A DNA stretch of 64,000 nt from Thermoactinospora rubra (GCF_002093975.1 NZ_KZ084334.1:1-64000); one strand, 5' to 3'. Counted from the first letter of the stretch, positions 24,336 through 32,921 are shown. The notes: generated by a model not told the origin, from the sequence alone. Translations and numbers: made by a program.

Positions 24336-25240
24336 TGCGCATCGGGCTGGTGGACCTGGACACCTCGCACCCCGGCGAGTTCGTGCCCATCGTGCGCGCG
24401 CTCGGGCACGAGGTGGTGGGGGTGGTCGACGGCGGCACCGTGTGGGACCGCGGGTACGCGCACGAGTTCGCCGCCCGCCACGGCATTCCCCACGTGTTCG
24501 GCTCCTGCGCCGAACTCGCCGCCGAGGTGGACGCGGCGTTCCTGCACGGCTGCGACTGGGACGCGCGTGTCGAACGCGCGGCGCCGTTCGCGGAGGCCGG
24601 GGTGGCCCTGCTGGTCGACAAGCCGTTCGGCGGCGACACCGCGACGATCCGCACGCTGCTGGAGTGGGAGCGGGGCGGGCTGCGCGTCACCGGCGGCTCG
24701 TCGCTTCGCTGGTGCGCGGAGGTCGCCGGCTTCGCGGCCGGCGGCGAGCGGCCGCACTTCGCGCTCACCGGCTGCTCCGGCGATCCGTTCGACTACGGGA
24801 TCCACGCCTACTCGATGCTGCACGGGCTGCTCGGCCCCGGCGTGGTCGCCGCCAGGCACCTCGGCGGGTACGGCCAGCAGCGGGTGGAGCTGCGCTGGTC
24901 CGACGGGCGCACCGGCATGGTGTCGGTCGGCGAGACGGCGGAGCGGCACCCGTTCCACGCCACCGTTCTCACCGGATCGTCGGTGACCCATCTCACCGCG
25001 GCGCCCGGCGGCCTCTATGCGAGCTTCCTCGCCGCCGTGCTGCCCGGCCTCGCGGGCGAGGCGCCCCTGCCGCCGCTGCCGGAGCTGGTCGAACCGGAAC
25101 TGGCCGCGCTCGCCGCGCTGATGTCGGAAAGGGACGGCGGGCGCTGGGTGGCGCTGGACGAACCGGCGCTGGACACGGTGCGCTACGACGGCGCCGGGTT
25201 CGCCGCCCGGTACCGGGCGGCCCGGCGGGGCACCGCATGA
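24335..25240 (+). CDS. Gfo/Idh/MocA-like protein without the canonical Rossmann loop
   Basis: A 301-residue protein with the two-domain layout of the family: ALLVDKPFGGD (EKP-type motif) and GDPFDYGIHAYSMLHGLLG in place of the catalytic helix. The N-terminus, however, reads MRIGLVDLDTSHPGEFVPIV, with no GxGxxG dinucleotide loop. The DTSHPG signature marks a distinct branch whose cofactor use is unclear. It is cytoplasmic. ATG 24335 overlaps the permease stop by one base and its own stop overlaps the dehydratase start, so it is fully co-translated with the importer and the dehydratase. Confidence 0.75.
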   Translation: MRIGLVDLDTSHPGEFVPIVRALGHEVVGVVDGGTVWDRGYAHEFAARHGIPHVFGSCAELAAEVDAAFLHGCDWDARVERAAPFAEAGVALLVDKPFGGDTATIRTLLEWERGGLRVTGGSSLRWCAEVAGFAAGGERPHFALTGCSGDPFDYGIHAYSMLHGLLGPGVVAARHLGGYGQQRVELRWSDGRTGMVSVGETAERHPFHATVLTGSSVTHLTAAPGGLYASFLAAVLPGLAGEAPLPPLPELVEPELAALAALMSERDGGRWVALDEPALDTVRYDGAGFAARYRAARRGTA

Positions 25241-26439
25241 TGAGGGTCCTGGACACCGTGGTGTCGTTCCGCCCGGTGCCGTTCACCACGACGCTCATGC
25301 TCAGCTCCGGCCCGATCACCGGCCTCACCGAGGCCCTGGTGGAGGTGACGGTTCTCGGCCCGGCCGGCCGGCCGGCGCGCGGGCGGGGTTCGGTGCTGCT
25401 GTCCTACCCGTGGACCGGCGAGCCCGGCGGCGACGCCGCCATGCGGCAGACGGCCGAGCGGTTCGCCAGGGACGCGACCGGCCTGACGGCGGCCGACCCG
25501 CTGCGGCTCGGCGTCGAGCTGACCGGCGACCTCACCACGCTGACCGAGATCGTCTGCGCCGCTCCGCTGGACGCGGCGCTGCACGACGCCTGGGCGAACG
25601 CGCTCGGCGGCCGCGCCTACGAGAACTACACCGCCGAGCACCTGGCCGGCGACCTCGGCGACTATCTCGGCCCGGAGTTCCGCGGCCGCTACCCGGCGGA
25701 CTTCCTGCGCGCCGTGCCCCGGCCCGCTCTGCCCGTGCAACACGTGGTGGGCGTCGGCGATCCGCTCACCCCCGGCGAGGGCGGCCGGCCGCTCACGGAC
25801 TGGATGGCGGCCGAGGGCGTGCGCTGCTTCAAGGTGAAGGTGGCGGGCCGGGACCCGGTGGCCGACGCACGCCGGATCGCCGACGTGTACCGGGTCGCCA
25901 CGGCCGGCGGGCGAAGCGTGTGGTTGTCGCTCGACCCCAACGAGGCCTACTCCTCGCCGGAGGCGGCGGCCGAGCTGCTGCACGCGCTCGCCCGCCTCTC
26001 CCCCGCCGCCCACCGGGCGGTGCGGTACATGGAGCAACCGGTGCCGCGGGACTCCACGGCGGACATGAGCGGGCTGGCGCGAATGCTGCCCGTGCTCGCC
26101 GACGAATCGGTCACCGGCCTGGCCGGCTTCGCGAGCCTGCGGTCGCGCGGCTGGCCGGGCCTGGCGTTGAAGACGGCCCGCGGTCACACGCTGAGCCTGC
26201 TGGCGTACTGCTGGGCCCGCCGGCACGGGCTCTTCACCGCCATGCAGGACCTCACCTGCACCGGCGACGCGCTGCTGCACTCGGCCGCGTTCGCGTCCTA
26301 TCTGGACTGCTCGGTGCCGACGCTGGAATGCAACAGCAGGCAGTACGCCCCCGAGGCCAACACCGGCCGGGCGGGCCTGCTGGCGGTCCGCGACGGCGAG
26401 CTGAGCCTGAGCGCGCTACCGCGGAAAGGGATCAGATGA
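25237..26439 (+). CDS. enolase-superfamily (mandelate racemase type) acid-sugar dehydratase
   Basis: A 400-residue enolase-superfamily enzyme. The catalytic KxK is Lys199/Lys201 in VRCFKVKVAGRDP; metal ligands follow as Asp233 (SLDPNEAY), Glu266 (RYMEQPV) and Asp289-Glu290 (VLADESVTG); Lys312 in LALKTARGH completes the site. The layout fits muconate-lactonizing/dehydratase-like subgroups rather than the His-Asp dyad group of classical mandelate racemase. Expected chemistry is proton abstraction next to a carboxylate, for example dehydration of an aldonate to a 2-keto-3-deoxy acid. The start is ATG 25237 or 25240 (ATGATG); overlaps occur at both ends. Confidence 0.85.
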   Translation: MMRVLDTVVSFRPVPFTTTLMLSSGPITGLTEALVEVTVLGPAGRPARGRGSVLLSYPWTGEPGGDAAMRQTAERFARDATGLTAADPLRLGVELTGDLTTLTEIVCAAPLDAALHDAWANALGGRAYENYTAEHLAGDLGDYLGPEFRGRYPADFLRAVPRPALPVQHVVGVGDPLTPGEGGRPLTDWMAAEGVRCFKVKVAGRDPVADARRIADVYRVATAGGRSVWLSLDPNEAYSSPEAAAELLHALARLSPAAHRAVRYMEQPVPRDSTADMSGLARMLPVLADESVTGLAGFASLRSRGWPGLALKTARGHTLSLLAYCWARRHGLFTAMQDLTCTGDALLHSAAFASYLDCSVPTLECNSRQYAPEANTGRAGLLAVRDGELSLSALPRKGIR

Positions 26440-28316
26440 CCCTGTTACGTTTCCCGGTCCCCCGGCCCCGCGCCTCCTACCCCGAGCCGGGCCGCTTCCA
26501 CGCACCGCCGGGCGCGGCCGTGCACTGCTCGCCCGGCGCCCAGCGCGCGGGCCGCATCGTGGCGCGGGCCACCGGGCTCCCCCTGCGCCTGGCCGGGCAC
26601 GAGCCGCGGATCGTGGTCGCGCCGGAGCCCGAGGCCGGGCGGCTCCACCCGCCGCGCCGGCCGGACGGCTTCGCGGTGCGGGTCGCGCCGGACCGGATCG
26701 AGCTGGCCGCCGCCGGCCTCCGTGCCCTCGGCTACGCGGCCACCGTCCTCGCCGAGCGGGGTCTCGGCTGCGGGCGCGTGGTCGACTTCGCCGACCTCGC
26801 CGTCCGTGCCGTCCACCTCGACCTCAAGGGCCCGATGCCCGCGCCGGCCTACCTGACCGGCCTGCTGGCCGAACTTTCGCGGTGCCGCGTCAACGCCGTG
26901 CTCGTCGAGTACGAGGACAAGTTCCCCTACAGCGCGGGCCTCGGGCTGGCCGGCGCGCAGGCGCTCACCCGCGAGCAGCTGCGGGAACTGCTCGACGCCG
27001 CCCGGGAGCACGACATCGACGTGATCCCGCTGGTGCAGTGCCTGGGCCACAACGAGCACGTCCTCGCCCACGAACGCCACCGGGCGCTGGCCGAGGACGA
27101 CCGGCACGCCGACCTGTGCCCGGCCCTGCCCGGATCGCTGGAGCTCGTCGGCGCGCGGCTGGCGGAGCTGATCGCCGCGCACCCGGACGCGAGGCTGGTG
27201 CACATCGGCGGCGACGAGCCGTGGTCGCTGGGCCGCTGCCCCCGCTGCCGGGCCTACGCCGCCGAGCACGGCAAGGCCCGGCTGTGGGCGGACTACGTGG
27301 CCCGGGTGGCGCGGATCGTGGCCGAGGCCGGGCGCACGCCGGTGGTGTGGGACGACGTGCTGCACGGGCAACGCGACCTGTCCGTCGTGGACCTCCTGCC
27401 GGCCGGGACCGTCCTCATGCAGTGGGAGTACTGGGAGCACACCGAGCACACGGGGCACATCCGGTGGGGCGCGCCGCCGAGCATGGTCGCCCCGGCGGCG
27501 TTGCGCGACGACCCCGAGGCGCTGCCGGGGTTCCCGGCCAACGGCGTGCTGCACGACCTGGAATCCCTGCCCGAACACGAGCAGGACGTGCTGCGCGCGG
27601 TCAAGTACGACCACGGATCCCGCTCGCTGGCCTGGCTGCGCGGGCTCACCGCGCTCGGGGTGCCCGTGCTGGGCGCCGCCGCCGCGCGCGGCGCCGACGG
27701 CGAGGACGTCTGCGCGCCCCGGTGGCATCGGCGCATCGGCAACATCACGCAGTGGGCCCGGCAGGCCCGAGCCGCCGGCGCGCTGGGCGTGGTCACCACC
27801 GCGTGGTCGGCCTACAGCGCGGTCACCGCGCCCTGCGAACCGCTCGCCACCGCCGAGCCCGGCTTCGCGGCGTCCGGCCTGCTCTACTGGAACGCCGACC
27901 TCGGCGAATCCGAGCTGGACGCCGCGCTCGACGGGATGCCGCGCCTCCTCCGCCTGCTGGACAGCGCCGAGCCGCACCACTGGGCGGCGGCACGACGCGC
28001 GTTCACGGCACGGGAAGGCGGCACCCTGTGGGCGCTGCTGGCCGAACACGCCGACATCGAGGCCCGCACCGCCGAGGCCGCTCGCGCCGCGGCCTTCCAC
28101 ATCCACGCCGCCGAGGCGAAGTCCCCGGCGCTGGCCTGGGCGCGCGCCGAGGTGGCGGGCCGATGCTCGGCTCTGGTGGCCGAGTGGCTGGCGTGGCGGG
28201 AGGCGTTCGCCCGCGAGCTGCGCACCCACTACGTGCCCGCCGCGGCCGACCACGTAGCCGCCGTGAAGGCGGCCGAGCCGCTGCACCGGCTGCGCGCGCT
28301 GCTGGACGCGCTGTGA
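26436..28316 (+). CDS. GH20-like beta-N-acetylhexosaminidase-family enzyme
   Basis: A 626-residue protein. The N-terminal part (to ~125) resembles the GH20b substrate-assist domain, and the TIM barrel starts near VRAVHLDLKGPMPAPAYL. The GH20 Asp-Glu pair is Asp260-Glu261 in LVHIGGDEPWSLG, and the downstream tryptophans (VLMQWEYWE) and VTTAWSAYS line the -1 pocket. In GH20 the aspartate orients the 2-acetamido group, so an N-acetylamino sugar at the non-reducing end is the likely target. No signal peptide is seen. Codon 4 is the rare TTA. The ATG overlaps the dehydratase stop (ATGA). A repeat array follows the stop. Confidence 0.8.
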   Translation: MTLLRFPVPRPRASYPEPGRFHAPPGAAVHCSPGAQRAGRIVARATGLPLRLAGHEPRIVVAPEPEAGRLHPPRRPDGFAVRVAPDRIELAAAGLRALGYAATVLAERGLGCGRVVDFADLAVRAVHLDLKGPMPAPAYLTGLLAELSRCRVNAVLVEYEDKFPYSAGLGLAGAQALTREQLRELLDAAREHDIDVIPLVQCLGHNEHVLAHERHRALAEDDRHADLCPALPGSLELVGARLAELIAAHPDARLVHIGGDEPWSLGRCPRCRAYAAEHGKARLWADYVARVARIVAEAGRTPVVWDDVLHGQRDLSVVDLLPAGTVLMQWEYWEHTEHTGHIRWGAPPSMVAPAALRDDPEALPGFPANGVLHDLESLPEHEQDVLRAVKYDHGSRSLAWLRGLTALGVPVLGAAAARGADGEDVCAPRWHRRIGNITQWARQARAAGALGVVTTAWSAYSAVTAPCEPLATAEPGFAASGLLYWNADLGESELDAALDGMPRLLRLLDSAEPHHWAAARRAFTAREGGTLWALLAEHADIEARTAEAARAAAFHIHAAEAKSPALAWARAEVAGRCSALVAEWLAWREAFARELRTHYVPAAADHVAAVKAAEPLHRLRALLDAL

Positions 28317-28367
28317 ACACGACCCCTGCGGACACGACCCTGCGAACACGACCGCTGTGAACACGAC
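28311..28367. repeat. degenerate 13-16 bp tandem repeat after the GH20-like gene
   Basis: CTGTGAACACGACC, CTGCGGACACGACC, CTGCGAACACGACC and CTGTGAACACGACA follow one another between the GH20-like stop and the ribosome site of the next gene. The first unit contains the gene's TGA stop, which is duplicated in the last. Confidence 0.8.
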
Positions 28368-28379
28368 AAGGAGGAAGCG

Positions 28380-29963
28380 ATGGAGATGAGGGGATTAGAC
28401 CGGCGGCAGGTCCTGCGCGGCGCGGTGCTCGGCGGTGTCGGGCTGGCCGGCTTATCGGTGTTCGGCACCTCCCGCGCCCCGGCGCTGGCCGACACCGCCG
28501 ACTACACCTCGCGTGCCGCGTTCGACGCGCTCGACCTCGGCTTCAACAACGGCGACGGACTGAAGAACGAGACCAACGAGAGCTTCGGCCAGCTCGGCTG
28601 GGGCGAGTCCTACGTGCTGCAGTCCTACCTGCTGATGTACGAGGCGAACGGCGACGCCTACTACCTGGACAAGGCCGCCGACCACATCGACAGCGTGCTC
28701 GCCAACCGGGACCACGTGCGCGGCGTGACCGACTGGAAGGGCCGTTCCCTGCCGGGCTGGCGGCTGGGGCACCCGTACTCGTGCGGCGAGCTGTTCCTCA
28801 AGGACGCCTCCGGCACCGAGATCCTGCGGCTGCGCTCGCCACGGGCGTACTCCAAGCTCATCGAGGTCACGGTGAGCGAGGGCACCAACCCCGGCACGTT
28901 CAAGATCTACGCCAGGCATCCGCTGCCCAGCTTCAACAAGCCGGGCGACCCGTGCGAGGAGACGCACGACAACCTGTCGATGGATCCGGGCAGCCCCGAC
29001 TACGTGGTGCGCAGGCTGTGGGACGGCTTCAGCATCAACGACGTCGGGCTCACCGCGAAGGACCTGCGGCCCTCCCCCGCTCCCGGCCCGAACCCGATGC
29101 CGCTGTCGGCGACGATGGCCGCGCCGTTCTTCCACTCCTCCGTCCACACCGGCCAGATCGCCTACCCCATCGCCAAGTACGCCCGGCTGGTGGCCCGCTC
29201 TCCGCGGCTGCGCCGGAGCAGGTCGATGCGGGCGCGGGCCGCCGAGTACTACCAGGCCGCCGCCGCGGCGCTCCACATCCACGACGACGAGGTCCGCACG
29301 ACCCCCGCCGGTGGCGCGCTCTACGGCTACCACAAGGGCGACCCGGTGAACCTCGACGGCTCGGACCTGCCGCACAACTACTCGACCAGCATGGCGCGCG
29401 GGTGGCTGGAGCTCGCGATGGCCGGCCAGGACCCGGAACCCCGGGCCAGGGCCGAGGCACTGGTGCGCAACTTCCGCGACGACATCAAGCGCCTTCCCGA
29501 CGGCACCGGCTCGTGGACCTACTACTGGACCGGCGGCGACTGCTACCGCGGCTGGACGCGGGAGAGCGGAATCTCGGAGAACATGCCGGCCATCGGCGCG
29601 GGCACGCGCGGTGAGGACATCTCGCACGGGCACATCGAGATGACCATGGCGATCACCGCGCACCTGGCCGGGGTGCTGTTCAACACCCCGGACATGCGCA
29701 TGCTGGCGAACACGCTGACCCGCAAGGTGCTCAAGACGCAGGACGGCAGGCCCGTGACCAGCAACTGGGTCGACGGGTCCGGGGTGACGACCGGTTACCG
29801 CCAGATCGTGGCGGGCTGGCTCGGGCTCGCGCCGTTCGCCGAAGACCGCACCGCGTTGGTCGGCACGGTTCACCAGATGCTCCGGGACACCAACCCGGTG
29901 CCCGGCTCGGTGACCATGTACGCCTCGGCGTGGTTGAACTGGGCTACCCGCGTATCCCCGTGA
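28380..29963 (+). CDS. Tat-exported alpha/alpha-toroid protein, probable glycan-active enzyme
   Basis: A 527-residue exported protein. The N-terminus is a Tat signal: LDRRQVLRGAVLGGVGLAGL, then an ALAD-type cleavage region near residue 39. The mature chain is helical with repeating hairpins (FGQLGWGESYVLQSYLLMYE, YLDKAADHIDSVLANRD, LPHNYSTSMARGWLELAMAG, ISHGHIEMTMAITAHLAGVL), the pattern of alpha/alpha toroids seen in polysaccharide lyases and uronyl epimerases. I cannot assign a family. RBS AAGGAGG lies six bases upstream. TTA codons occur at positions 6 and 25. It is the last gene of the right-reading operon, so it may act outside on the polymer that the locus consumes. Confidence 0.7.
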   Translation: MEMRGLDRRQVLRGAVLGGVGLAGLSVFGTSRAPALADTADYTSRAAFDALDLGFNNGDGLKNETNESFGQLGWGESYVLQSYLLMYEANGDAYYLDKAADHIDSVLANRDHVRGVTDWKGRSLPGWRLGHPYSCGELFLKDASGTEILRLRSPRAYSKLIEVTVSEGTNPGTFKIYARHPLPSFNKPGDPCEETHDNLSMDPGSPDYVVRRLWDGFSINDVGLTAKDLRPSPAPGPNPMPLSATMAAPFFHSSVHTGQIAYPIAKYARLVARSPRLRRSRSMRARAAEYYQAAAAALHIHDDEVRTTPAGGALYGYHKGDPVNLDGSDLPHNYSTSMARGWLELAMAGQDPEPRARAEALVRNFRDDIKRLPDGTGSWTYYWTGGDCYRGWTRESGISENMPAIGAGTRGEDISHGHIEMTMAITAHLAGVLFNTPDMRMLANTLTRKVLKTQDGRPVTSNWVDGSGVTTGYRQIVAGWLGLAPFAEDRTALVGTVHQMLRDTNPVPGSVTMYASAWLNWATRVSP

Positions 29964-30267
29964 GTCGCCCGGCGGCACCGGCGGATTCGCCCGGTATGGG
30001 GTTAGAGAGCGCTGTATGTGCCAGAGGGGCCTGAGGAAGCGTTCGCAACGGAGGGACGCTTGTGATGGCTCCGAACTCGCGCTCCACAAGACCGGAACCC
30101 CTGCACCACCAGCCCGCCGTACGACTCGTCTACTCGGTCAACGACGCGGTGACGCTGCACAGGCGGCTGCCGAGCCGTCTGGGGCCTGCCGCGGGGCCGG
30201 GCTGGCCGGATCACGGCCAGCCCGGCGCTCCACCGCAGCTCGCCCAGCCCGCCATCCAGACGGGCGC
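29964..30267. other. 304-bp intergenic region between convergent genes
   Basis: It holds no gene I can support. The main feature is a strong hairpin (30197-30225) placed to end the alcohol dehydrogenase transcript; the reading frames across it are unlike any family I know. Confidence 0.6.
30197..30225 (-). terminator. strong hairpin after the alcohol dehydrogenase gene
   Basis: CCGGGCTGGCC and GGCCAGCCCGG form a perfect 11-bp stem with a 7-base loop, 43 bp beyond the dehydrogenase stop. There is no T run, which is common for actinobacterial terminators. Confidence 0.6.
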
Positions 30268-31449
30268 TCACGTGGTCCTGGCCGGCTGGAAGACGGCGCG
30301 CACGCAGCCGTCCAGCTTGTGCTTGAACAGCTCGTATCCCTTCGCGCCCTCCTCCAGCGGCATCGGATGGGTCAGCAGGAACGAAGCGTCGATCTCGCCC
30401 TTGGCCATCCGGTCCAGGATCATGGGGATGTACCGGTGCCCGTGCTGCTGGCCGCTGCGCAGCGTCAGGCCCTTGTTCATGAGCGCGCCCATGGGGAACT
30501 TGTCGACGAAGCCGAGGAAGACCCCCAGCACCGCCACCGTGCCGCCCTTGCGGCACGCCTGGATCGCCTGGCGCAGCGACAGCCCGCGGTCGGTCTGCAG
30601 GCGCAGGGCCTGCTTGACCCGGTCATAGGCGTACTGCCCGCCGGTCCCGTGACTCTCCATGCCCACGGCCTCGATGCACACGTCCGGTCCCCGCCCGCCG
30701 GTGGCCTCCTTGAGCGCCTCCAGCACGTCGGTTTCCTCGTAGTTCAGCGGCTCGGCGCCCACCCGGCCGGCGGCCATGGCCAGGCGTTCCGGGAAGCGGT
30801 CGATGGCGATGACACGTTCGGCGCCCATCAGATAGGCGGCCTTGGCGGCCATCTGCCCCACACCGCCGCAACCCCACACCGCCACCACGTCGCCGGGCCC
30901 GACCCCGCCCATGTCGGCGCCCATCCAGCCGGTGGGCACGGCGTCGGAGGCGAAGACGGCGCCGGCATCGGGCACCGCGTCGGGCACGGGGAAGGCGTTG
31001 ACGTCGGCGTACGGCACGCGCACGTACTCGGCGTGGCTGCCGGCGAACCCGCCCATCGCGTGCGAGTACCCGAAGATTCCCGCGGTGGCGTGGCCGTTGA
31101 GCGCCTCCAGGAACCCCGGATCGGGGTTGGTGTTGTCGCACAGCGACCACATCTGGGAGCGGCAGTAGCGGCAGCGGCCGCAGCCGATGATCGAGCAGAC
31201 CGTCACCCGCTCGCCGACCCGCCGTTCCCGCACGTCCGGCCCCACCTCGGCCACCTCGCCGAGGAACTCGTGGCCGATGACGTCCCCGGCCATCATGGTC
31301 GGCACGTATCCGTCGAGGAGGTGCAGATCCGAGCCGCAGACCGAGCTGGCGGTGACGCGGACGATCGCATCCTGCCGGTTGAGGATGGTCGGGTCGGGGA
31401 CCTCCTCAACCGCCACCTCGTTGATCCCCGCCCAGCACAGCGCCTTCAT
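30268..31449 (-). CDS. zinc-dependent alcohol dehydrogenase (FdhA-like MDR family)
   Basis: A 393-residue medium-chain dehydrogenase. Catalytic zinc ligands are in VTASSVCGSDLHLLDG (Cys38) and GDVIGHEFLGEV; the structural-zinc lobe is CGRCRYCRSQMWSLC. The Rossmann motif is VVAVWGCGGVGQMAAKAAYL with ERVIAIDRFPERL, indicating NAD. The insertion VGMESHGTGGQYAYDRVKQA is typical of glutathione-independent formaldehyde dehydrogenase-like enzymes. It is cytoplasmic. Its ATG (31449) overlaps the stop of the small upstream membrane-associated protein by 4 bp, so the two are co-translated. Confidence 0.92.
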   Translation of the reverse strand: MKALCWAGINEVAVEEVPDPTILNRQDAIVRVTASSVCGSDLHLLDGYVPTMMAGDVIGHEFLGEVAEVGPDVRERRVGERVTVCSIIGCGRCRYCRSQMWSLCDNTNPDPGFLEALNGHATAGIFGYSHAMGGFAGSHAEYVRVPYADVNAFPVPDAVPDAGAVFASDAVPTGWMGADMGGVGPGDVVAVWGCGGVGQMAAKAAYLMGAERVIAIDRFPERLAMAAGRVGAEPLNYEETDVLEALKEATGGRGPDVCIEAVGMESHGTGGQYAYDRVKQALRLQTDRGLSLRQAIQACRKGGTVAVLGVFLGFVDKFPMGALMNKGLTLRSGQQHGHRYIPMILDRMAKGEIDASFLLTHPMPLEEGAKGYELFKHKLDGCVRAVFQPARTT

Positions 31450-31859
31450 CGCGCGCCCCTTCTCATCAACGTGCGCGCCACCGGCAGCGCCACCCGGCCC
31501 ACCGGGGTGCGGTGCCCCTCGGGCTGGTCGTCCACGCGCAGCACCTCGCCGGTCTCCAGCAGCTGCTTGATCTCCCGCAGCCGCCGCCGGGCCGCCCCGT
31601 CGGCGTCGCGCACGGCGATCTCGCAGCCCCGGCCGCCGGGTGCGGCGCTGATCCGCACCTCGTGCCGCTCGGACAGGCCGGCCAAGGCGTCGGGACGGCC
31701 CGTGCCGCTCAGCTCCGCCGGATCGGCCTCGACGGTGACGACGTACCATGCCGCGCCCCGCCGTGCGGCTCGTCGCCGGCGTGCCCGGCCGTACCGGACC
31801 GCGACAGCCGTACCGCCCGCTGCCAAGGCGGCCACCGCCAGATCTCGCTTGAGCCTCAT
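31446..31859 (-). CDS. small N-terminally hydrophobic protein, partner of the alcohol dehydrogenase
   Basis: A 137-residue protein of unknown function. A short hydrophobic segment (LAVAALAAGGTAVAVRYG) is followed by many arginines and a soluble domain: WYVVTVEADPAEL, LSERHEVRISAAPG, EIAVRDADGAARRRLREIKQ, LLETGEVLRVDDQPEGHRTP. The end of the domain resembles proteins encoded beside zinc alcohol dehydrogenases in other actinomycetes. The first segment could anchor it to the membrane. ATG 31859 is the first start; the gene is upstream of and overlaps the dehydrogenase. Confidence 0.65.
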   Translation of the reverse strand: MRLKRDLAVAALAAGGTAVAVRYGRARRRRAARRGAAWYVVTVEADPAELSGTGRPDALAGLSERHEVRISAAPGGRGCEIAVRDADGAARRRLREIKQLLETGEVLRVDDQPEGHRTPVGRVALPVARTLMRRGAR

Positions 31860-31972
31860 GGCGGACCCCTTCCAGTGGTCGAACCCCGCCTCTGCCCCAG
31901 CGGCACGGCCCAAACACGCCGGACGGCGGGCGACGGTACGGCGGCCATCCGCACGAACCGGTCGGTCACCGG

Positions 31973-32401
31973 CTACACACGCGAAGGTGCGACGCGCCTG
32001 GCCAGGACGAGCCCCGCGACGATGAGCGCCGCGCCGAAGCCGAGGAAACCCAGATCCCACAGCAGCTGATCGGGGCCGTGACGGACGTGGTGCACGCCGA
32101 GGAGCTGGCGATCGATGATGCCCTCGACCACGTTGAAGACGCCCCATCCAGTGATGATCCACCCGGTGAGCTCCCGGCCCGAGACCGGGCCGATCCGCGC
32201 GAGCGCCGCGATCCCCAGGCAGACCAGGACGAGGCACCCCAGGTGGAACAGGCCATCACCGATCATGTTGAGCCGGTCGTCGTGGGGATACCAGCCGGTG
32301 AGCATGTGGTGCCAGCCGAGGAGCTGGTGCAGCACGATCCCGTCGGCGAACCCGCCGATCCCCAGGCCGAGCATCAGCCCGGCGACACGAGTGGAAGCCA
32401 T
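31973..32401 (-). CDS. DUF2243 integral membrane protein
   Basis: A 142-residue four-helix membrane protein. The family signature GFADGIVLHQLLGWHHMLTG lies at the N-terminus, and GVFNVVEGIIDRQLLGVHHV repeats the His-rich pattern in the second half. Both halves look like an internal duplication with HH pairs that could bind heme or metal. The role of the family is unknown. ATG 32401 gives the usual length. Upstream lie a 15-bp repeat pair and a degraded region. Confidence 0.85.
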   Translation of the reverse strand: MASTRVAGLMLGLGIGGFADGIVLHQLLGWHHMLTGWYPHDDRLNMIGDGLFHLGCLVLVCLGIAALARIGPVSGRELTGWIITGWGVFNVVEGIIDRQLLGVHHVRHGPDQLLWDLGFLGFGAALIVAGLVLARRVAPSRV

Positions 32402-32462
32402 GGGGGGCCGCTACCCCAGACGAGACGATCGCCTCGCAGCGTGCCCCCGTGGCAGGTGAACC

Positions 32463-32492
32463 GTTGTCGTCTTGTGAGCTGTCGTCTTGTGA
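32463..32492. repeat. 15-bp tandem repeat, two copies
   Basis: GTTGTCGTCTTGTGA and GCTGTCGTCTTGTGA are adjacent in the gap between the DUF2243 gene and the next remnant. Confidence 0.85.
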
Positions 32493-32537
32493 ACGTCCGC
32501 TGCCCGCGATGGCGCCGGAAGGGGGTAGGCGGCGGGC

Positions 32538-32640
32538 ATGATGGGACGAGCGCTGTGGCAGGGGTTGGTCGCCGGCACGGTGGGAGCCGTGGCGATGACG
32601 CTCGGCGAGAAGGCCGAGCAAGGCGCGGCGCCTCCGACGC
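32538..32640 (+). pseudogene. N-terminal fragment of a small hydrophobic protein
   Basis: The frame MMGRALWQGLVAGTVGAVAM then TLGEKAEQ is the start of an actinobacterial membrane protein type I recognise only as conserved hypothetical. After ~30 codons it runs into sequence antisense to a P450 remnant, so the gene has lost its 3' part at a joint near 32640. Confidence 0.5.
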
Positions 32641-32921
32641 CAAGGGCCGGCTGCCAAACCAGCACACCGCCACGGTCGGCCGGATCACGTCGAGCAGTTC
32701 CACGGCCGCGGTGTGCGGTCCAGCCGCTGCCGTCGGCGTCCACGTGGGTGGCCACCACGTCGGCTGCCGAGCCCGGGCGCGTAGTGGCAGCTCCCTCGCG
32801 CAGGTCCCACGCCGCGGCGCTGTAGATCGGGCAGCCAGCCGTACCCCTTGAGCAGCAGCATCGGCGTGTTACCGGCAACAGGCATGGAACGCGCCTGCCT
32901 AAGCCGAAAGCCTCCGGTCAT
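32640..32921 (-). pseudogene. CYP152-like P450 peroxygenase remnant
   Basis: The reverse strand begins near ATG 32921 or 32885 and reads GNTPMLLLKGYGWLPDLQRR, the N-terminus of CYP152-type fatty-acid peroxygenases. It then jumps to ADVVATHVDADGSG and, in a second frame, TAAVELLDVIRPTVAVCWF, the I-helix region with the R-P-T of this family. At least 150 codons between, and the whole C-terminal half with the heme Cys, are gone. The remnant ends at the joint with the hydrophobic fragment. It is certainly inactive. Confidence 0.65.

Noticed and set aside
26445-28364. A 639-codon reverse frame over the GH20-like gene
   Set aside because: Shadow of a gene with an intact Asp-Glu pair and ATGA coupling to its neighbour.
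30062-30628. A forward gene in the gap before the alcohol dehydrogenase
   Set aside because: Its right half is antisense to the dehydrogenase and its left half has no family resemblance; a strong terminator hairpin occupies the gap.
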